From Macrotrachela quadricornifera (lineage: Eukaryota > Rotifera > Eurotatoria > Philodinida > Philodinidae), in NCBI GenBank assembly GCA_022393335.1, contig JAJEKB010021827.1, positions 441,127-505,126 of the forward strand: 64,000 bases of DNA, written 5' to 3'. The notes beneath the pieces are model-generated. The model made no database searches. It saw nothing but the letters and a program-made list of their open reading frames with translations, and was not told the origin of the DNA. Positions within the stretch are counted from its first letter, which is position 1, and each line of letters opens with the position of its first letter. Positions 13,697 through 26,064 of this stretch are shown here, one piece after another. The position numbers were made by a program, and so were the translations under genes.

Positions 13697-15737
13697 ATGC
13701 AATATCTTTCAATAATTTTAAAACGATTAATATTTTGTTTATCAATTGAACGTTGGTTTTTTCGTCGATATCATTTTCATTCAGCAATATGTGTAAAATT
13801 TCTTCTATGTCTAGTAATATTATATTTATTAAGTATAATAACCGGTGTGCAATATTATATATGGTTAGAAAAATCATTTAAAAATGAATATCATTTAACA
13901 ATGACACATATTGATATTACAAAAATAGATGAAGATAATCCAGAAAATATTTTACGTGAACCAAAAAATATTATTTCAAATACATTTATTATTAAGAATG
14001 AATATTTATGTAATGATAAACAATTAAAAATAAATAAACAACCATATTTACTTATATTAGTCAAATCAGCTATTGAAAATTGGAAAGCAAGACAAGCTAT
14101 TAGAATAACATGGGGAAGAAAAGATCTTTTAGAAAAAAATTCTATTAAATTAGCTTTTGTTTTAGGTAAATTTTATTACTTTAACCCTTTCGAGACGATA
14201 TAAGTCACCAATGACTCACAATGTTTTTCAACAGCAATGGATGGCCTAAAATACATGATCGCACTTGACATATCATATTTTAATCTCTAAAAACATTTCA
14301 TTAAAAACAGTCTTTAATGTAAGATACAGTGTGAAAAGCTTTGCTATGTAGACTGTAGAGCTTTTCACGCTGTATCTTGTAGTATATATTGTTTTCTAAT
14401 AAACGTATTTAGAGATAAAAAATGTAACCATTTATTCTAAGTCACACGTTACTTTCTATAAGAATTGAACCGCTTCGAAAGAACAAAAAAAAAACATATT
14501 TTCTTTAAAAATTAAATAATACTTATATTATTTATTATAGGTATAAATATACTGAATACAAGTGTTCAACAAGAATCTGAACAATATGGAGATATTATTC
14601 AAATTGATAAAGTTGATAATTATTATCATAATTCATGTAAGTTTTATTGAATATACAAGATTGTGTATAATCTTTTTCTAGGAAGCTAAAGCTATAATTT
14701 CAGCTTGAATACTGAATGAATTTTATACCAAATTGAAGAGAACCGAAAACTGGATTTATTAATACTAAATTATGAAATTTTTCAAAATTCTATACTTTTG
14801 CGGCATAGAAAAATTAAGGCACCAACAATTGGGATATAGGGTGAAATATTGTTACATTGTATTTATTTTTATAAAGATTGATAATAACAATCTTCTCTAG
14901 ATGATATCATCGATAAAATTTTCTTTTAAAACTAATTTTTTTTAGGCGAAAATGAAGACTGAAATTTTAGTATTATTTTAGTGAGTTAAAATGTATTATA
15001 TGTTACCTCTTTAAGTCAAATCGTATTGATCGATGACTATAAAATATCATTTTACAAAATAAAATCTTATTATTTGTATTTTTTTTCTTTCTAATATAGA
15101 TAAAATGGTAATGATGCTCCGGTGGATAAGTGAATATTGTACATTTAAATCTGATCGATTTCCATATAATGATCTTCGAAAATATGTTTTATTTGTTGAT
15201 GATGATTATTATATTAATATAAATTCTTTATTAATATATATAGATAAAGTTGATAATGATCCTGATATGACAACATATGAAAGACGAACATTTTTAACTG
15301 GTTATGTTTATAATGAATCTCGTCCACGTCGATTTATTAATGATCGTTGGTATATATCAATAGATGATTATCCATATGATCGTTATCCACCTTATGTAAC
15401 AGCTGGATGTTTTTTAATGACAAGATCTAATGCACGTTTATTTAATTTAGCATCAAAATATATTAAATTATTTCGTTTTGATGATATTTATATAGGTCTT
15501 TTAGCTTATTCAATGTCAATTAAATTAATACCAAATAATAATTTATTTTCATCATATGGATCATTATTAAATAATCGAAAAGGATTTTTTTCAAAATGGA
15601 AAAATTTTTTTTCGAATCAAATAGATATAAATACACGAATTCAACCAATTTGTATTCATGGATATCGTGGAAAAGAATTAATTCAAATTTGGAATGATAT
15701 TTATCAAACTAATTTAACACTTTTTACAACTAGTTGA
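13697..15737 (+). CDS. GT31 beta-1,3-galactosyltransferase-like enzyme
   Basis: Exons 13697-14165, 14541-14636 and 15100-15737 give 400 aa. It is a type II Golgi membrane enzyme that transfers a hexose or N-acetylhexosamine from a UDP-sugar in beta-1,3 linkage; the exact sugar cannot be read from sequence. A cytosolic tail is followed by one membrane helix (about residues 35-57). Family motifs are in the expected order: RQAIRITWG, the DIIQIDKVDNYYH block (D-x-Y in most relatives), the metal-binding VDDDYY (D222-D224), YPPYVTAGC, and FDDIYIG near the acceptor site. Family members are usually 330-420 aa, so this is full length. Intron 1 holds a foldback element. The start is preceded 24 nt upstream by a pyrimidine-AG site that could accept a spliced leader. 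The O-GlcNAcase gene starts about 150 bp downstream on the same strand. Confidence 0.88.
14185..14490. mobile_element. foldback MITE in GT31 intron 1
   Basis: The ~140-bp arms pair, best around the centre: AAGATACAGTGTGAAAAGCT on the left against AAGATACAGCGTGAAAAGCT read back from the right. The outer ends carry CCTTTCGAGACG and its diverged inverse. Its central TTTTCACGCTGTATCTTGTA region resembles the middle of the larger foldback at 38.1-39.1 kb, so the two are probably related. Confidence 0.65.
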
Positions 15738-15885
15738 TAAAAAAGAAAAAGATATATTTAATTTGTTATAGTCAAATCTGATTTTTGCTAATATTTACTT
15801 ACAAATGATCAAGATAAAACAAAACATCTAAGATAAAATAAAGATCTCTGTTCTTTTTTTTTTAGATGTTAATTACAACTACAAA

Positions 15886-18800
15886 ATGAAGACCAATGAT
15901 TTTCTTTGTGGCGTTATCGAAGGTAGATTTATAATATTATTTAATTATTCTTTAACAAAAAATTCAGAGAAGTCAGTTAAAATAAAGTTGGTAGAAAATG
16001 TCAAATAATTGAAAAGAGATATAATCTAACTGTTTATATAAATACAGATGTATGAATATAGTTTATTTAAAATCGAGCGAGGATAATAAATAACTCGATA
16101 GTGCAGCATTAGTGAATACAAAAGATTTTTTAGAAAAAAAATTATTGTTACTTCGATTGAACGAAAAAGCATAATATTTGTTGCATGTTAAAATAATTTC
16201 ATATAAGTAAATTAATTTATTTCAGGGTATTATGGTCGTCCATGGTCATTTAATCAACGTAAAACACTTTTTGAATAGTTTGTATTTTTATTTATTCTTA
16301 ATTTATACTTTAAAAAATATATACATTTAGTTGTTTAAAATTTGGTTTAAATACATATGTATATGCACCAAAAGATGATGCAAAACATCGATCACGTTGG
16401 CGTGAACTTTATTCTCATGAAGAATCATCGGAATTAAGTCAATTAATTCATATATCTAAACGATATGGAATTAAATTTGTCTATGCTTTATCACCTGGTT
16501 TAGATATAACATATTCATCAGAAAAAGATTTAATAGCATTAAAACGAAAATTTGATCAAGTATTGATATATATATATTTAAATCAATTTGAAAAAAATTA
16601 ATTTTTTTAACATTTTAGTTATCAAGTTTTGGATGTGAACATTGGGCATTATTATTTGATGATATTGAAAATGAAATGTGTCAACAAGATAAAGATCGTT
16701 TTACTTCCTTTGCACATGCTCAAGTTACTATAACTAATGAAATATATGATTATCTTGATAAACCAAATATTCTACTTTTTTGTCCAACACGTAAATTATT
16801 TTAAATAATTAAAATATTTATCTTTGCCTTTTTTTTGTTTGATTTATTTTTCTAGAATATTGTAGTCGAATGGCAAAACCTTCTCTTGAAAAATCTCCTT
16901 ATTTACAAACAATTGGTAATAGTCTTCATCCAGATATTGATATTTTTTGGACAGGTTATATATTTTTGTTTTTTTAATCTGAAAATTTTATATTAATTTA
17001 TAGGTCCAAAAGTAGTATCTCGGCGTATAACTGTTTCTCATATTTTATCAATAAATAGTATATTTCAACGACGTGTAACAATATGGGATAATTTAAATGC
17101 AAATGATTATGATCAACGACGTTTATGTATGGGACCATTTAGTGGTCGATCATCAAATTTATCATCTCGATTATCAGGAATGTTAACAAATCCGAATTGT
17201 GAATTTGAATTAAATTTTATTCCACTTAATACACTTGGTCAATGGTTTCATTCATTACGAATAAATGAAAGTCAAGATCAAATAGATGATGATGATGATA
17301 GTCTACAAATAACTCAAATATATCAAGTTAATAAAGCATTTGATCAAGCATTAATTGAATGGTTACCAGAATTTAATAAAATCAAACTAGCTATTGATTC
17401 ACAACAAATTATAAAAGTATAGTAGAATTTTCTTTTTTGTATTTCTTCTTACAAAAAAAAATCTTTTGAAGTAATAAAAAGCTTTTGCGATGATATTGAT
17501 GATGTTTCCAATATTAGCCACGCTCTAGTATTGTGTCAATTATTCCTATATGCATTTAATGATTATAATAATCCTAACAATTTCGATCCTAAGTCAAGTT
17601 AAAAAGATTGTTCCTATATTGAGTTAGGAAATGAATTACATGTAATATATATGTTACGATATTCTTTTATGTTGGTGATCTCTATTTTGACATTCTGGTT
17701 TTTTTCAATGATGTTCATTCCGCGCGAACTTCAGTGAATCAGCATACGACGATGAGGTACACAACTACGAGATTTACATCATTAAACAAGAATTAGTGAT
17801 GTCTATATTATCATCTGAACATATTCTCTCATTAATTTAAATTTATTTTTTTTATCTTATTATTATTATTTAGATTGATAATTCTCCACAAGAAATGAGT
17901 CCAAAACCAGCTGTATCATCATTAATTATTGATGAAGATTCACAAGATTCAATAAGTGAAAGTCAAACATCAACAGCATCATCAAAAATTCATATAATGG
18001 AATGTGATGGAAATGTTAATACTAGTGATTTAACAATAGATGATATACGATTACTTGTTGAATTATTTTATTTACCTTATGAACATGGACCTAATGCTCA
18101 ACAAATGTTTATTGATTTTCATTGGCTTAGATATAATTATATTCGAAATGAAAAAGTATATTCATATATTATTTACTTCAAAAAAAATAAGAATAAAAAT
18201 ATTTTTAGTTAAATGAATGGCGTTGTCGTGCTTCATCATTTCATCATAATGCAAAAAATATTAATCGACTTGTTCAACGATTAACAACAATTCATAATCG
18301 ATCATTATTATATGATGTATATAATTATATTAATGATATGAATTCGACTATTTCTCTTTGTTCAAGATATCTTCATTGGATTGGTAAATAATTATTTTAA
18401 ATAATTATTTTCTTATTAATTATATTATTAAAGATAATGATCATAAACGTTCAACTATATTTCTATCCGGTGATGTTGAACCAGGATCGAAACGAGGTGG
18501 TCTTGCTGGTGAATTTCTGGTTTATTAATTTATAAATTATTTTTTCTTATTTTTTTGATAAATATCTTTATAGAATATTCTTCCATTGGGAGATTTTCAA
18601 TCAATAATTAAACCAGATTTGAATATATCATCAAATATATTTGTTATTCGACCGATGAATTCAAACGATCAAGTTTGTTTAATTATTAACAAAAGTCAAA
18701 ATAAAACTATCGTTTTTTTTATTTATTTATTATATTTTAGGCTTCTATGTATGCTTTATGTACAACAATTTGTTATCAAGATGAAATTGATGATCTTCTA

Positions 18801-20399
18801 AATCAACATTCAGAAATTTTAGCTGATAAGTTCGTTGTTTGAATTAATCCTTTTCACTTTTCAAATATATCTACAGAAATTTTTTGAGTAATTGTCTTAT
18901 AAACTTTTCAGGCAAATTTAGCTGTTAATCTGTCGTTTCTGATAAAGCTCATAGAGAGATTATAGTTTACATTATAACTAAAAATAATTTATAGTAAATT
19001 TAACCACCGGTAGCAGCAAGTTGAGTTGCCTTATCAAAGTCAACTGAAGTTTTTAGAATTAAGCTTAAAGGCATTTCACTGTTAATCAAATAATCTAAGC
19101 ATAATCATCTTTCGCGGAAAAAATACTAAAAAACATCTTTATTATGTAAACAAAATGCCTGCAACATGAAGTATTTTATAGATATCTCAGTAGAGATAAG
19201 TCCTATAATACAGAAATTTTTTTAACAGATATACTGTGAAATTGTCTGCAGAAGTGGCAAAACAAATTCTTACCGAGCTCGGAAGACTTTTTTGATTGTC
19301 TTATAGCAAGTTATTTACAGAACTTTTGACGATGCGTCTTTTGAAAAAAAAATCAAGACATCAGCATTTTTTGCAAGTTGAAACATTCATACAACAAAGA
19401 AATAGTTTTCCAAATATTTTTATCATACTGTAAATATACCTAGACACAGCATCATCATATTTGTTACAGTGAGATTTATACAAGATAAGAAATGTTAATT
19501 ACATGTATCTTAAATTTTAACCAAGAAAAAAAGTCTTTCGAATATTTCTAGTATGCTAAATACGATGGGATATTTCATCATTTCACAGTGCTTCAGTTTT
19601 AGTCTTATAAGAAAGTTATTATAGGAACCCTATAAGAGTTTGTATTGCCATTTCTGTAAACAATTTCATGGTGCACCTATTTAGAAAAAATTCAATGTTA
19701 TAGGACTTATTTTGGTTCACCTAATATTTTCTTTCCCGAAGATTGTGAAATGAAGTATAATTTTCTTACATAAAAGTAAATTATTGTTTTTTTTCTTCTA
19801 GAATGATTGGTGGATATTTATTAAGTTTATTAAATAATTTTGATCTTTGCTTCGTTGTTGATAATGTTGAAGATGAATTATGTGCATTTGTATTAACAAT
19901 AAATGAAAGTGAAAAATATGATAAATTTATTCAACCAACATGGATAACACAACTTCATCAGAAATATACAAATATTGATCAAGTAAAGAACAGAAAGATT
20001 GGTTTTTTTTGTTATTTTCTTCATAATTAAAAAAATTATTTAATTTAAATTTAAGAATTTTTTTGAATCAATTGAATGTCATCAATGGATTTATGATCGA
20101 TATCCTGTTCGTATACAATTATTTATTGATTTAACAATTAAAACTGATAATGCTTATTTTATTGGAAATAAATTAATGAAAATTATTATTGATAATCTTA
20201 TTAAAAGAGGTTTTAATCATAAGAAAAATTTTTAAAAAAAATTTGTTTTTTTTTTCTGTTTATAGGTTATCATGGATGTCATGCATTAATAGATGAACAA
20301 AATCCTTTATTACATCAATATTATTTACGTCTTGGCTTTGTTGATATACCAAATATTGAACAAAATGATAATTTAATTCTTGTTGGAAGACAATTTTAA
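15886..20399 (+). CDS. OGA: O-GlcNAcase (GH84) with GNAT-like C-terminal domain
   Basis: Fourteen exons: 15886-15922, 16226-16277, 16331-16559, 16619-16790, 16856-16954, 17004-17416, 17874-18155, 18209-18383, 18434-18519, 18574-18672, 18741-18829, 19802-19982, 20056-20209, 20266-20399; 733 aa. The enzyme removes O-linked N-acetylglucosamine from Ser/Thr of nuclear and cytosolic proteins. The GH84 domain starts almost at the N terminus (CGVIEGYYGRPW), continues through YVYAPKDD, and has the adjacent catalytic acids in WALLFDDIE (D120-D121, equivalent to human D174-D175), then the WTGP motif. An acidic, Ser-rich linker near residues 400-430 precedes the helical stalk region. The last ~180 residues resemble the acetyltransferase-like (GNAT) domain, including [13 protein letters not shown] and [10 protein letters not shown]. 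The human N-terminal extension is absent. The 5' end follows a pyrimidine-AG at 15864-15865 with an open frame back to it; no upstream exon was found. Confidence 0.93.
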
Positions 20400-21741
20400 T
20401 ATTTTCTTTCTCCTTTATATATATATATATTTTTTTTTCCTTGAAGATATTCATATAAATAAAATATATTTCAATTGTATTTTGATAATGAAAATTTTTT
20501 GATTGATTTTTAATTTCGAAAGATTAGATAAAATTGAAAAATTCTTAAATTTGACGTAATATTTTTCTTTAAAAATAATTATCTTCTAATTATGCTCGGT
20601 ACATCATACAATAAGAATGTATTAGATTGTAAATTCAAAAAAGAAAAGTTTTAATTTTATTTCAATTAAAAAAACAATTTATCGATGTTCAGCAGCAGAA
20701 TCTTTGACATTAGTATTCAGAACTATTTTGTATATTATGAGATTATTTAATACATTTTTTTTACTGATACTATTTATTATTTGATTTATTTATATCATCG
20801 TTGTTTTCTACAGATCTTTATTATAAAATCTGAAAATTTTCATATTCATGATAATTATGATAAATCTTTCACTGATATTAGAGTTCTTTGGTCTCAAATT
20901 CAGATTAAGAGAGGAATTGTTGAATGAATTCTCTTATAACGATTTCTCATTGTTTAATCATCGTACTTTGGAATTTGATAGAGGACACTAATAAGGTATA
21001 TAATGGTATAATATGAGTAACAGATCATTGAATTGAATGTATAAAAATCTTCAAAGAAAATGTGTGAGAAAACAAGTATGACATGATTTTTTCAAATTTT
21101 GAAGTTTATGTATTTTATATAGACATCAACTGATTTATACAAAAAAGTAACATTTTAAATGCATCTCAAGTATTCTAATCACTAAGTTGCATAGTTATAT
21201 TCATGATGTTTGTATCTAATGAAAATTATTCAATGTTATCATCTATTTCGATATTGATTTCATCAGCTCCTTCGTAATTCTTCACATTCTTTAGATTATT
21301 CATAGTTCCTTCTAAGAGGAAATCGTCATTGATAAGCATATCACAATATTTCTGACCATATCTGTCGATATTCTTTCATGTTCATCACCATCATTATTAG
21401 GATCAATGTCTATTTTTATTATAATTAAATAATTAATAACAATTAATTAAATCGTTATTGGTAAATGATAGCTGCCGTGTATAAGTAAATATATAATTAA
21501 GAAAAAGATCAGAAACACCTAAGATTGGTATAAAAATCTTAAAATACTATAGGTCTTATCTATGCATGTCGCTATTCGAAATAGCGTTGGTTGTAGCGTG
21601 TCACCGCCTCTACACGACCATAGTCACAATTTATAATACCTTTTATTACACATGAAAAATAAAAAAAGACTAAAAAATATCAAAATTTCAGTCTGAATTT
21701 GAGACCAAAGGATTGTAACTTTAACAATAGAAAAAAAAATC
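20400..21741. other. AT-rich intergenic DNA
   Basis: No intact gene. On the minus strand 21225-21425 there are two short open blocks in different frames (one reads DPNNDGDEHERI, the next INDDFLLEGTMNNL), which could be the frameshifted tail of a lost gene. Support is weak. Confidence 0.35.
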
Positions 21742-22929
21742 TTATTCTAATCGTAATTTTGTATTTTTTAATTCATTTCTAATTCTATTTTGAAAAAAAT
21801 GAACACCATTTTCCATTGATGGTGATAAATATCCTGGTTTATAAATTCCTGCATCAAGATTACTTTGTACTTGTTCACAAATTATTTTATCTTCATATGT
21901 AATTTCTAATGTTCTAGCAATAGATTTTTTTGCTTCTACTATTCGATTTTTCATATCTTCTTCATTAGATGAAGACCGTACATAAAAATCATAACATAAT
22001 ACTGTACGATCTTTTCCAATTGGAAGAATATGTTCTATATTATAACCCTTTTCATATAAATTCATAGCTAAATTAGGATAAATATAAACCCAAAGATATT
22101 TTTCTTGATCACTATTATCATTACGAGCAGGTGCATTATGTATTGAATATGTATTATTTTTATTAGTAATTACATATTTTTTTGATTGAACAACTTTATT
22201 AAGTTCTGGATGTACATTATGAAGATGATATCCTTCTTGATAATTTTCAATATATGTTTTCCAATTACAATTAACAAAATGTTGTTGACTTTCTAAATAA
22301 TAATATTCATTAAGAGGAAAATTCATCATATCTTTTAATAAATCAAATAATAGTGTATTAATTGTTGGTTTATCTTTTATATCATTAAAATTAACAAAAA
22401 TAAATTGTTCAGCAAATATTTCATAATTAATTTTCTTTAGATTGAAATATTTTTTTTCTTCTAATGTAAATTTATAACCAAAATTTGGTGTAGCTTTTAA
22501 TGCTCCATCACGTGAATCATATAACCATGCATGATATTGACATTGAAGTTGATTTTGATTTCCATATTGAGCAATACCATAATTATTCGAATTTATTGGT
22601 ACAATTGGACCAGCACGATGTGAACAAACATTATGAAATGCAACTAATTCTTTTGTTAAAGGACTACGATAAATAAATATAGGATATCCAGCAAGAGTTA
22701 TTGATAAATAATCACCTAATTTTTTCAATCTATTAAGTTGACCAGCATAAATCCAATTTTTTGCAAATATATTTTCACGTTCTAATTGATAAACAGAAGC
22801 ATCATTATAAAGATATGCTGGTAATGGTCGATATAATTCATTAATTGAATTAATATTTGAATTATTAGTTGTGGTTGTTAATTTTCGTATATTTGAATTA
22901 AACAATCGAATCAATTTTGTCAAATTCAT
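21742..22929 (-). CDS. Rieske non-heme iron oxygenase, choline-monooxygenase-like
   Basis: A single exon of 395 aa. Rieske oxygenases of this shape hydroxylate choline, carnitine or aromatic substrates, taking electrons from a partner reductase. The [2Fe-2S] site is complete: CSHRAG (C102, H104) and CQYHAW (C130, H133), with a spacer about 8 residues longer than usual. The mononuclear iron site is also present in EGYHLHNVH (H235, H240), and the NLDAGIY segment near the C terminus suits the acidic ligand or family tail. The start is the ATG at 22929; the open frame upstream begins only with TTG. The N terminus is rich in Arg, Asn, Ser and Thr and poor in acidic residues, like a mitochondrial presequence. 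The lack of introns is unusual here and may mean horizontal transfer or retroposition. It lies next to an intronless methyltransferase on the same strand. The substrate is uncertain; glycine-betaine synthesis is one possibility. Confidence 0.85.
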   Translation of the reverse strand: MNLTKLIRLFNSNIRKLTTTTNNSNINSINELYRPLPAYLYNDASVYQLERENIFAKNWIYAGQLNRLKKLGDYLSITLAGYPIFIYRSPLTKELVAFHNVCSHRAGPIVPINSNNYGIAQYGNQNQLQCQYHAWLYDSRDGALKATPNFGYKFTLEEKKYFNLKKINYEIFAEQFIFVNFNDIKDKPTINTLLFDLLKDMMNFPLNEYYYLESQQHFVNCNWKTYIENYQEGYHLHNVHPELNKVVQSKKYVITNKNNTYSIHNAPARNDNSDQEKYLWVYIYPNLAMNLYEKGYNIEHILPIGKDRTVLCYDFYVRSSSNEEDMKNRIVEAKKSIARTLEITYEDKIICEQVQSNLDAGIYKPGYLSPSMENGVHFFQNRIRNELKNTKLRLE

Positions 22930-23692
22930 AATAAAACAATAAATAAACGATTTATTTTTGAGAATAATTTTCAAATATGAAAAATTTTAATTATATAAAC
23001 TATTATTCAAAAAATATAATCAACGTAGGACATTTTAAGAAAAAAAATATATGTAAACTTTAATGATAAAGACTGGTTTTATCTTTATATCGTTTTCTGT
23101 TTTATATAAACTATGGGTATCACGTCATGTTTTTTATCTAATGACCTGTTCTACTTCTTAAATAATGATAAATATCAGCAAATTTTGTTACTTGTTTTAA
23201 AAAATAAAACAAAGATAACGAACAAAAAATATACAAATAATCTTTTTCTTTAAATCGATCAATCAAAACCAGATATCATAATCGTGTGCATATCGTTCCG
23301 AAATTACAACTTTGACATAATATTCTACCACAGCTACAATTTCGATGTCAAATTTTATCAATGTTGTTTTAGATCGACTTCACATACAAAATTTTTCGAA
23401 TACTAATGGAGTTTTTTATAAAATTTATTGGATGTATCCTTCGTCGTATAGGATATCTTTCAACTGTACATGTTAAAGTCATAGAAAAGATTCATAATAG
23501 CGATTCAAAAGTTTTTGAAAAATAAAATTTTTTGTTGAAATCATAGCTTATATATAACGAAATAAATAACATATAGAATAAATAAACTATCGAAATATAA
23601 AAAATTCTATCACAATTGTTCACAATTGATTTATATAAAAGAAAAATAACCAGATTGAAAGTCTATTTAAAGAATTAGAATACAATAAAATG
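22930..23692. other. spacer between the two intronless genes
   Basis: AT-rich, with no ORF or repeat recognised. It separates the oxygenase (downstream) from the methyltransferase (upstream) on the minus strand, so it must carry the oxygenase promoter if each gene has its own. Confidence 0.5.
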
Positions 23693-24463
23693 TTATGTGG
23701 ATGGTCGAGTACCAATAAATACCGGCTGATAAAAACCTTCATCAATTCGGGTAACATTATCAAATCCAGTATCTTGCATTAATTTAATTAATTTTTCCGA
23801 AGTAATTGCATAATAACGTGAACGCATTGCATGTGTTTTAACCTTTTTCAAATTGAGATCTTCTTCAATAACATACATAGTAAAATCATAATATTGAGCA
23901 TCTGATTCATCAAAATCCCATACTTGTAATGCAACATATCTTTTACCATTTTCTATTTTAGCTTTTCCATAAGGTTTAACAATATTTTTTTCACCACGCT
24001 GTTCTTTATCATAATCACGAATGGTAATTAAACAACCACCACCTGGTCGTAAACAACAATACATTTGTTTAAGCGCACATAGAATATCATCATCTGTAAG
24101 TAAATGAGGAATTGAATTATCACATGAAATAACTATATCAAAATTGCCACCATGATGTGTAAAAGCTTTTCTCATATCACAAACAGAAAATGAAATATTT
24201 GTCTGACCACATTGTTGAGCTTCATGTTTTGCTCGTTCAATTTCATTTGGAGACAGATCAGAAGCAGTAACTTCATATCCATTTTTAGATAAACCAATAG
24301 CTTGTGTTCCAATTCCACAAGACACATCCAATATACTTTGATGTCGAGGCCAATTTGATTGAATGATAGTTTTCAACTGAGATCCTTGTCGATTTACTGT
24401 AGCATTCCAATCTTCAAAGATTACATGATAGAATGGACTCAATTGATCATAAAAATCTGACAT
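23693..24463 (-). CDS. class I SAM-dependent methyltransferase, bacterial type
   Basis: An intronless gene of 256 aa. The S-adenosylmethionine fold is clear: motif I LDVSCGIGTQ (residues 45-54), an acidic end to the second strand in TASDLSPNEIERA, the FSVCDMR post-motif, FDIVISCDNSIPHLL, and LRPGGGCLITIRDYD. The N-terminal DFYDQLSPFYHVIFEDW and the C-terminal EGFYQPVFIGTR are typical of a widespread bacterial group of small-molecule methyltransferases whose substrates are mostly unknown. Some relatives methylate glycine or sarcosine, but that cannot be decided from the motifs. The start is the ATG at 24463; the open frame upstream begins with TTG. The absence of introns and the bacterial-like sequence suggest horizontal acquisition. 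The neighbour is a Rieske oxygenase on the same strand; if the pair work together, a methylated-amine pathway is the simplest guess. Confidence 0.85.
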   Translation of the reverse strand: MSDFYDQLSPFYHVIFEDWNATVNRQGSQLKTIIQSNWPRHQSILDVSCGIGTQAIGLSKNGYEVTASDLSPNEIERAKHEAQQCGQTNISFSVCDMRKAFTHHGGNFDIVISCDNSIPHLLTDDDILCALKQMYCCLRPGGGCLITIRDYDKEQRGEKNIVKPYGKAKIENGKRYVALQVWDFDESDAQYYDFTMYVIEEDLNLKKVKTHAMRSRYYAITSEKLIKLMQDTGFDNVTRIDEGFYQPVFIGTRPST

Positions 24464-25443
24464 ATTATGAATAACTCTTAAATTCAAAAATAATTTATTT
24501 AAATATTTTTAATATTACTTATAGGCCTTCTCCATAACTGGTCCCTCAACAGCTAAAATCTATCTGTTATTAAGTAAATACTTCCTCATATCGCGATGAC
24601 TAACGATTCTTTAGCCGGAGTTTTCTTACTTCTCACTACAAGAATAGTGTTTAACTTTTAGAAAATTGTCAGATTTCAATTGAAATGAGGTCTTCTTATA
24701 TTTGTGAGAGCGCTAAAGTTGTAAGTATCAGCCACACCTGACATTTTTGCCTAATTTACCAATTTCCATATGTATTAAAGGTGGCATTATAACAATAATC
24801 ACTACTTGGAAGATTAACCAATATATATAATCATAGCACTATCTAATATAATATGCTCTAACGTATTAAAAGCAACATTTTCAGGGCAGATAATATCAAT
24901 TTTATCGAAAAATCACTCAAAAATTGAGTAAATTGCGGCAACCCTCTATCTAGTTAAAAAATAGGTAATATGGTTCTGTGCGTTCAGGACTTAATAGACT
25001 TCCGATAATAAATAATAACAAATTCAAAACCTTCCATACTAGTCTTCTAAGAATAGTATGTTTCTTCATTTTATTACACACATCTAATACATGTTTCTAA
25101 AAAATATAATTTGTGATAGTGCTATCTGCCTATTCAGGTGCTTTCTCATCATTAGAAAAAAGAGATCGACTAGATCAAAAGGAATGAAATGAATTTCATA
25201 TTAAAATTGATAACAAAATAATTATAAAAACAATCTCGTATTATTTAGCTCACGCACATCGACCATACCAATGAATACAAATTTTTCATCTGAAGGATAG
25301 ATAAAAATAAATACAATGATAAAAGACAAAGGTGAAGCCAATAACTAATTATAAGCTAGATGTCAGACATTAACAGTAACGAGGGAACATACGTGACACG
25401 ACATTTCCGCGCGCGATATGTCGGCACTGAAATGTCATGTAAC
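24464..25443. other. intergenic DNA
   Basis: No gene seen. At 25390-25443 a short imperfect palindrome surrounds a GCGCGCG core, with GACACGACATTTCC and its inverse on either side, just outside the hAT-like insertion. Confidence 0.5.
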
Positions 25444-25573
25444 CTTCAAACCAGTGGCGTAGCCAGGATTTTTTAAGTAGGTAGCAATTCACCAGCTAAA
25501 TTATTTATAATGGGTAGCAATAGTGGGCAATTATAAAATCTAGTGGGCAATAGTGAAAAAGAATTATGCGCAC

Positions 25574-26041
25574 CAGAGCCCGAAACGAACCAAACTTTTC
25601 TGGTTCGAGTTCGGTTCGGTTCGATTGAAATTTTAAAAATCGGTTCGGGTTCGGTTCGGTTCGACTGAGTTTTTAAAAAGTCAGTTCGAGTTCGGTTCGG
25701 TTCGATTCGTTTTTCGAAATATCGGTTCGAGTTCGGTTCGGGTCGGCAAAAATAATGTAAAAAAGCTGTATATCAGTATTCTAACGACAGATAATTGCTT
25801 ATTTTAACTACCCGTTCACTAGTGACCCGTTTGAGAGTAATGAAAACATTTTTTTGAGTATATAAGGCGACTTTTAAAAACTGAGAACTGCTATCGATTC
25901 AGACCGAGCCAAGATTGCCCGGTTCGAGTTCGGTTCGGTTCGATTGAGTTTACAAAAAGTCGGTTCGGGCTCGGTTCGGTTCGACTCGAACCGAACCGAA
26001 CCGAACTGGTTCGACTCAGTTCGGTTCGTTTTCGGGCTCTG
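25574..26041. mobile_element. nested hAT-like MITE with GGTTCG arrays, 468 bp
   Basis: Target duplication ATGCGCAC on both sides (25566-25573 and 26042-26049). Ends are CAGAGCCCGAAACGAACC and its near-perfect inverse. Both subterminal regions are arrays of GGTTCGGTTCG-type repeats; at the right end they run GGTTCG and then CGAACC. The minus-strand ORF here encodes only the repeat and is not a gene. Confidence 0.92.
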
Positions 26042-26064
26042 ATGCGCACTACAGAAACCATTGT

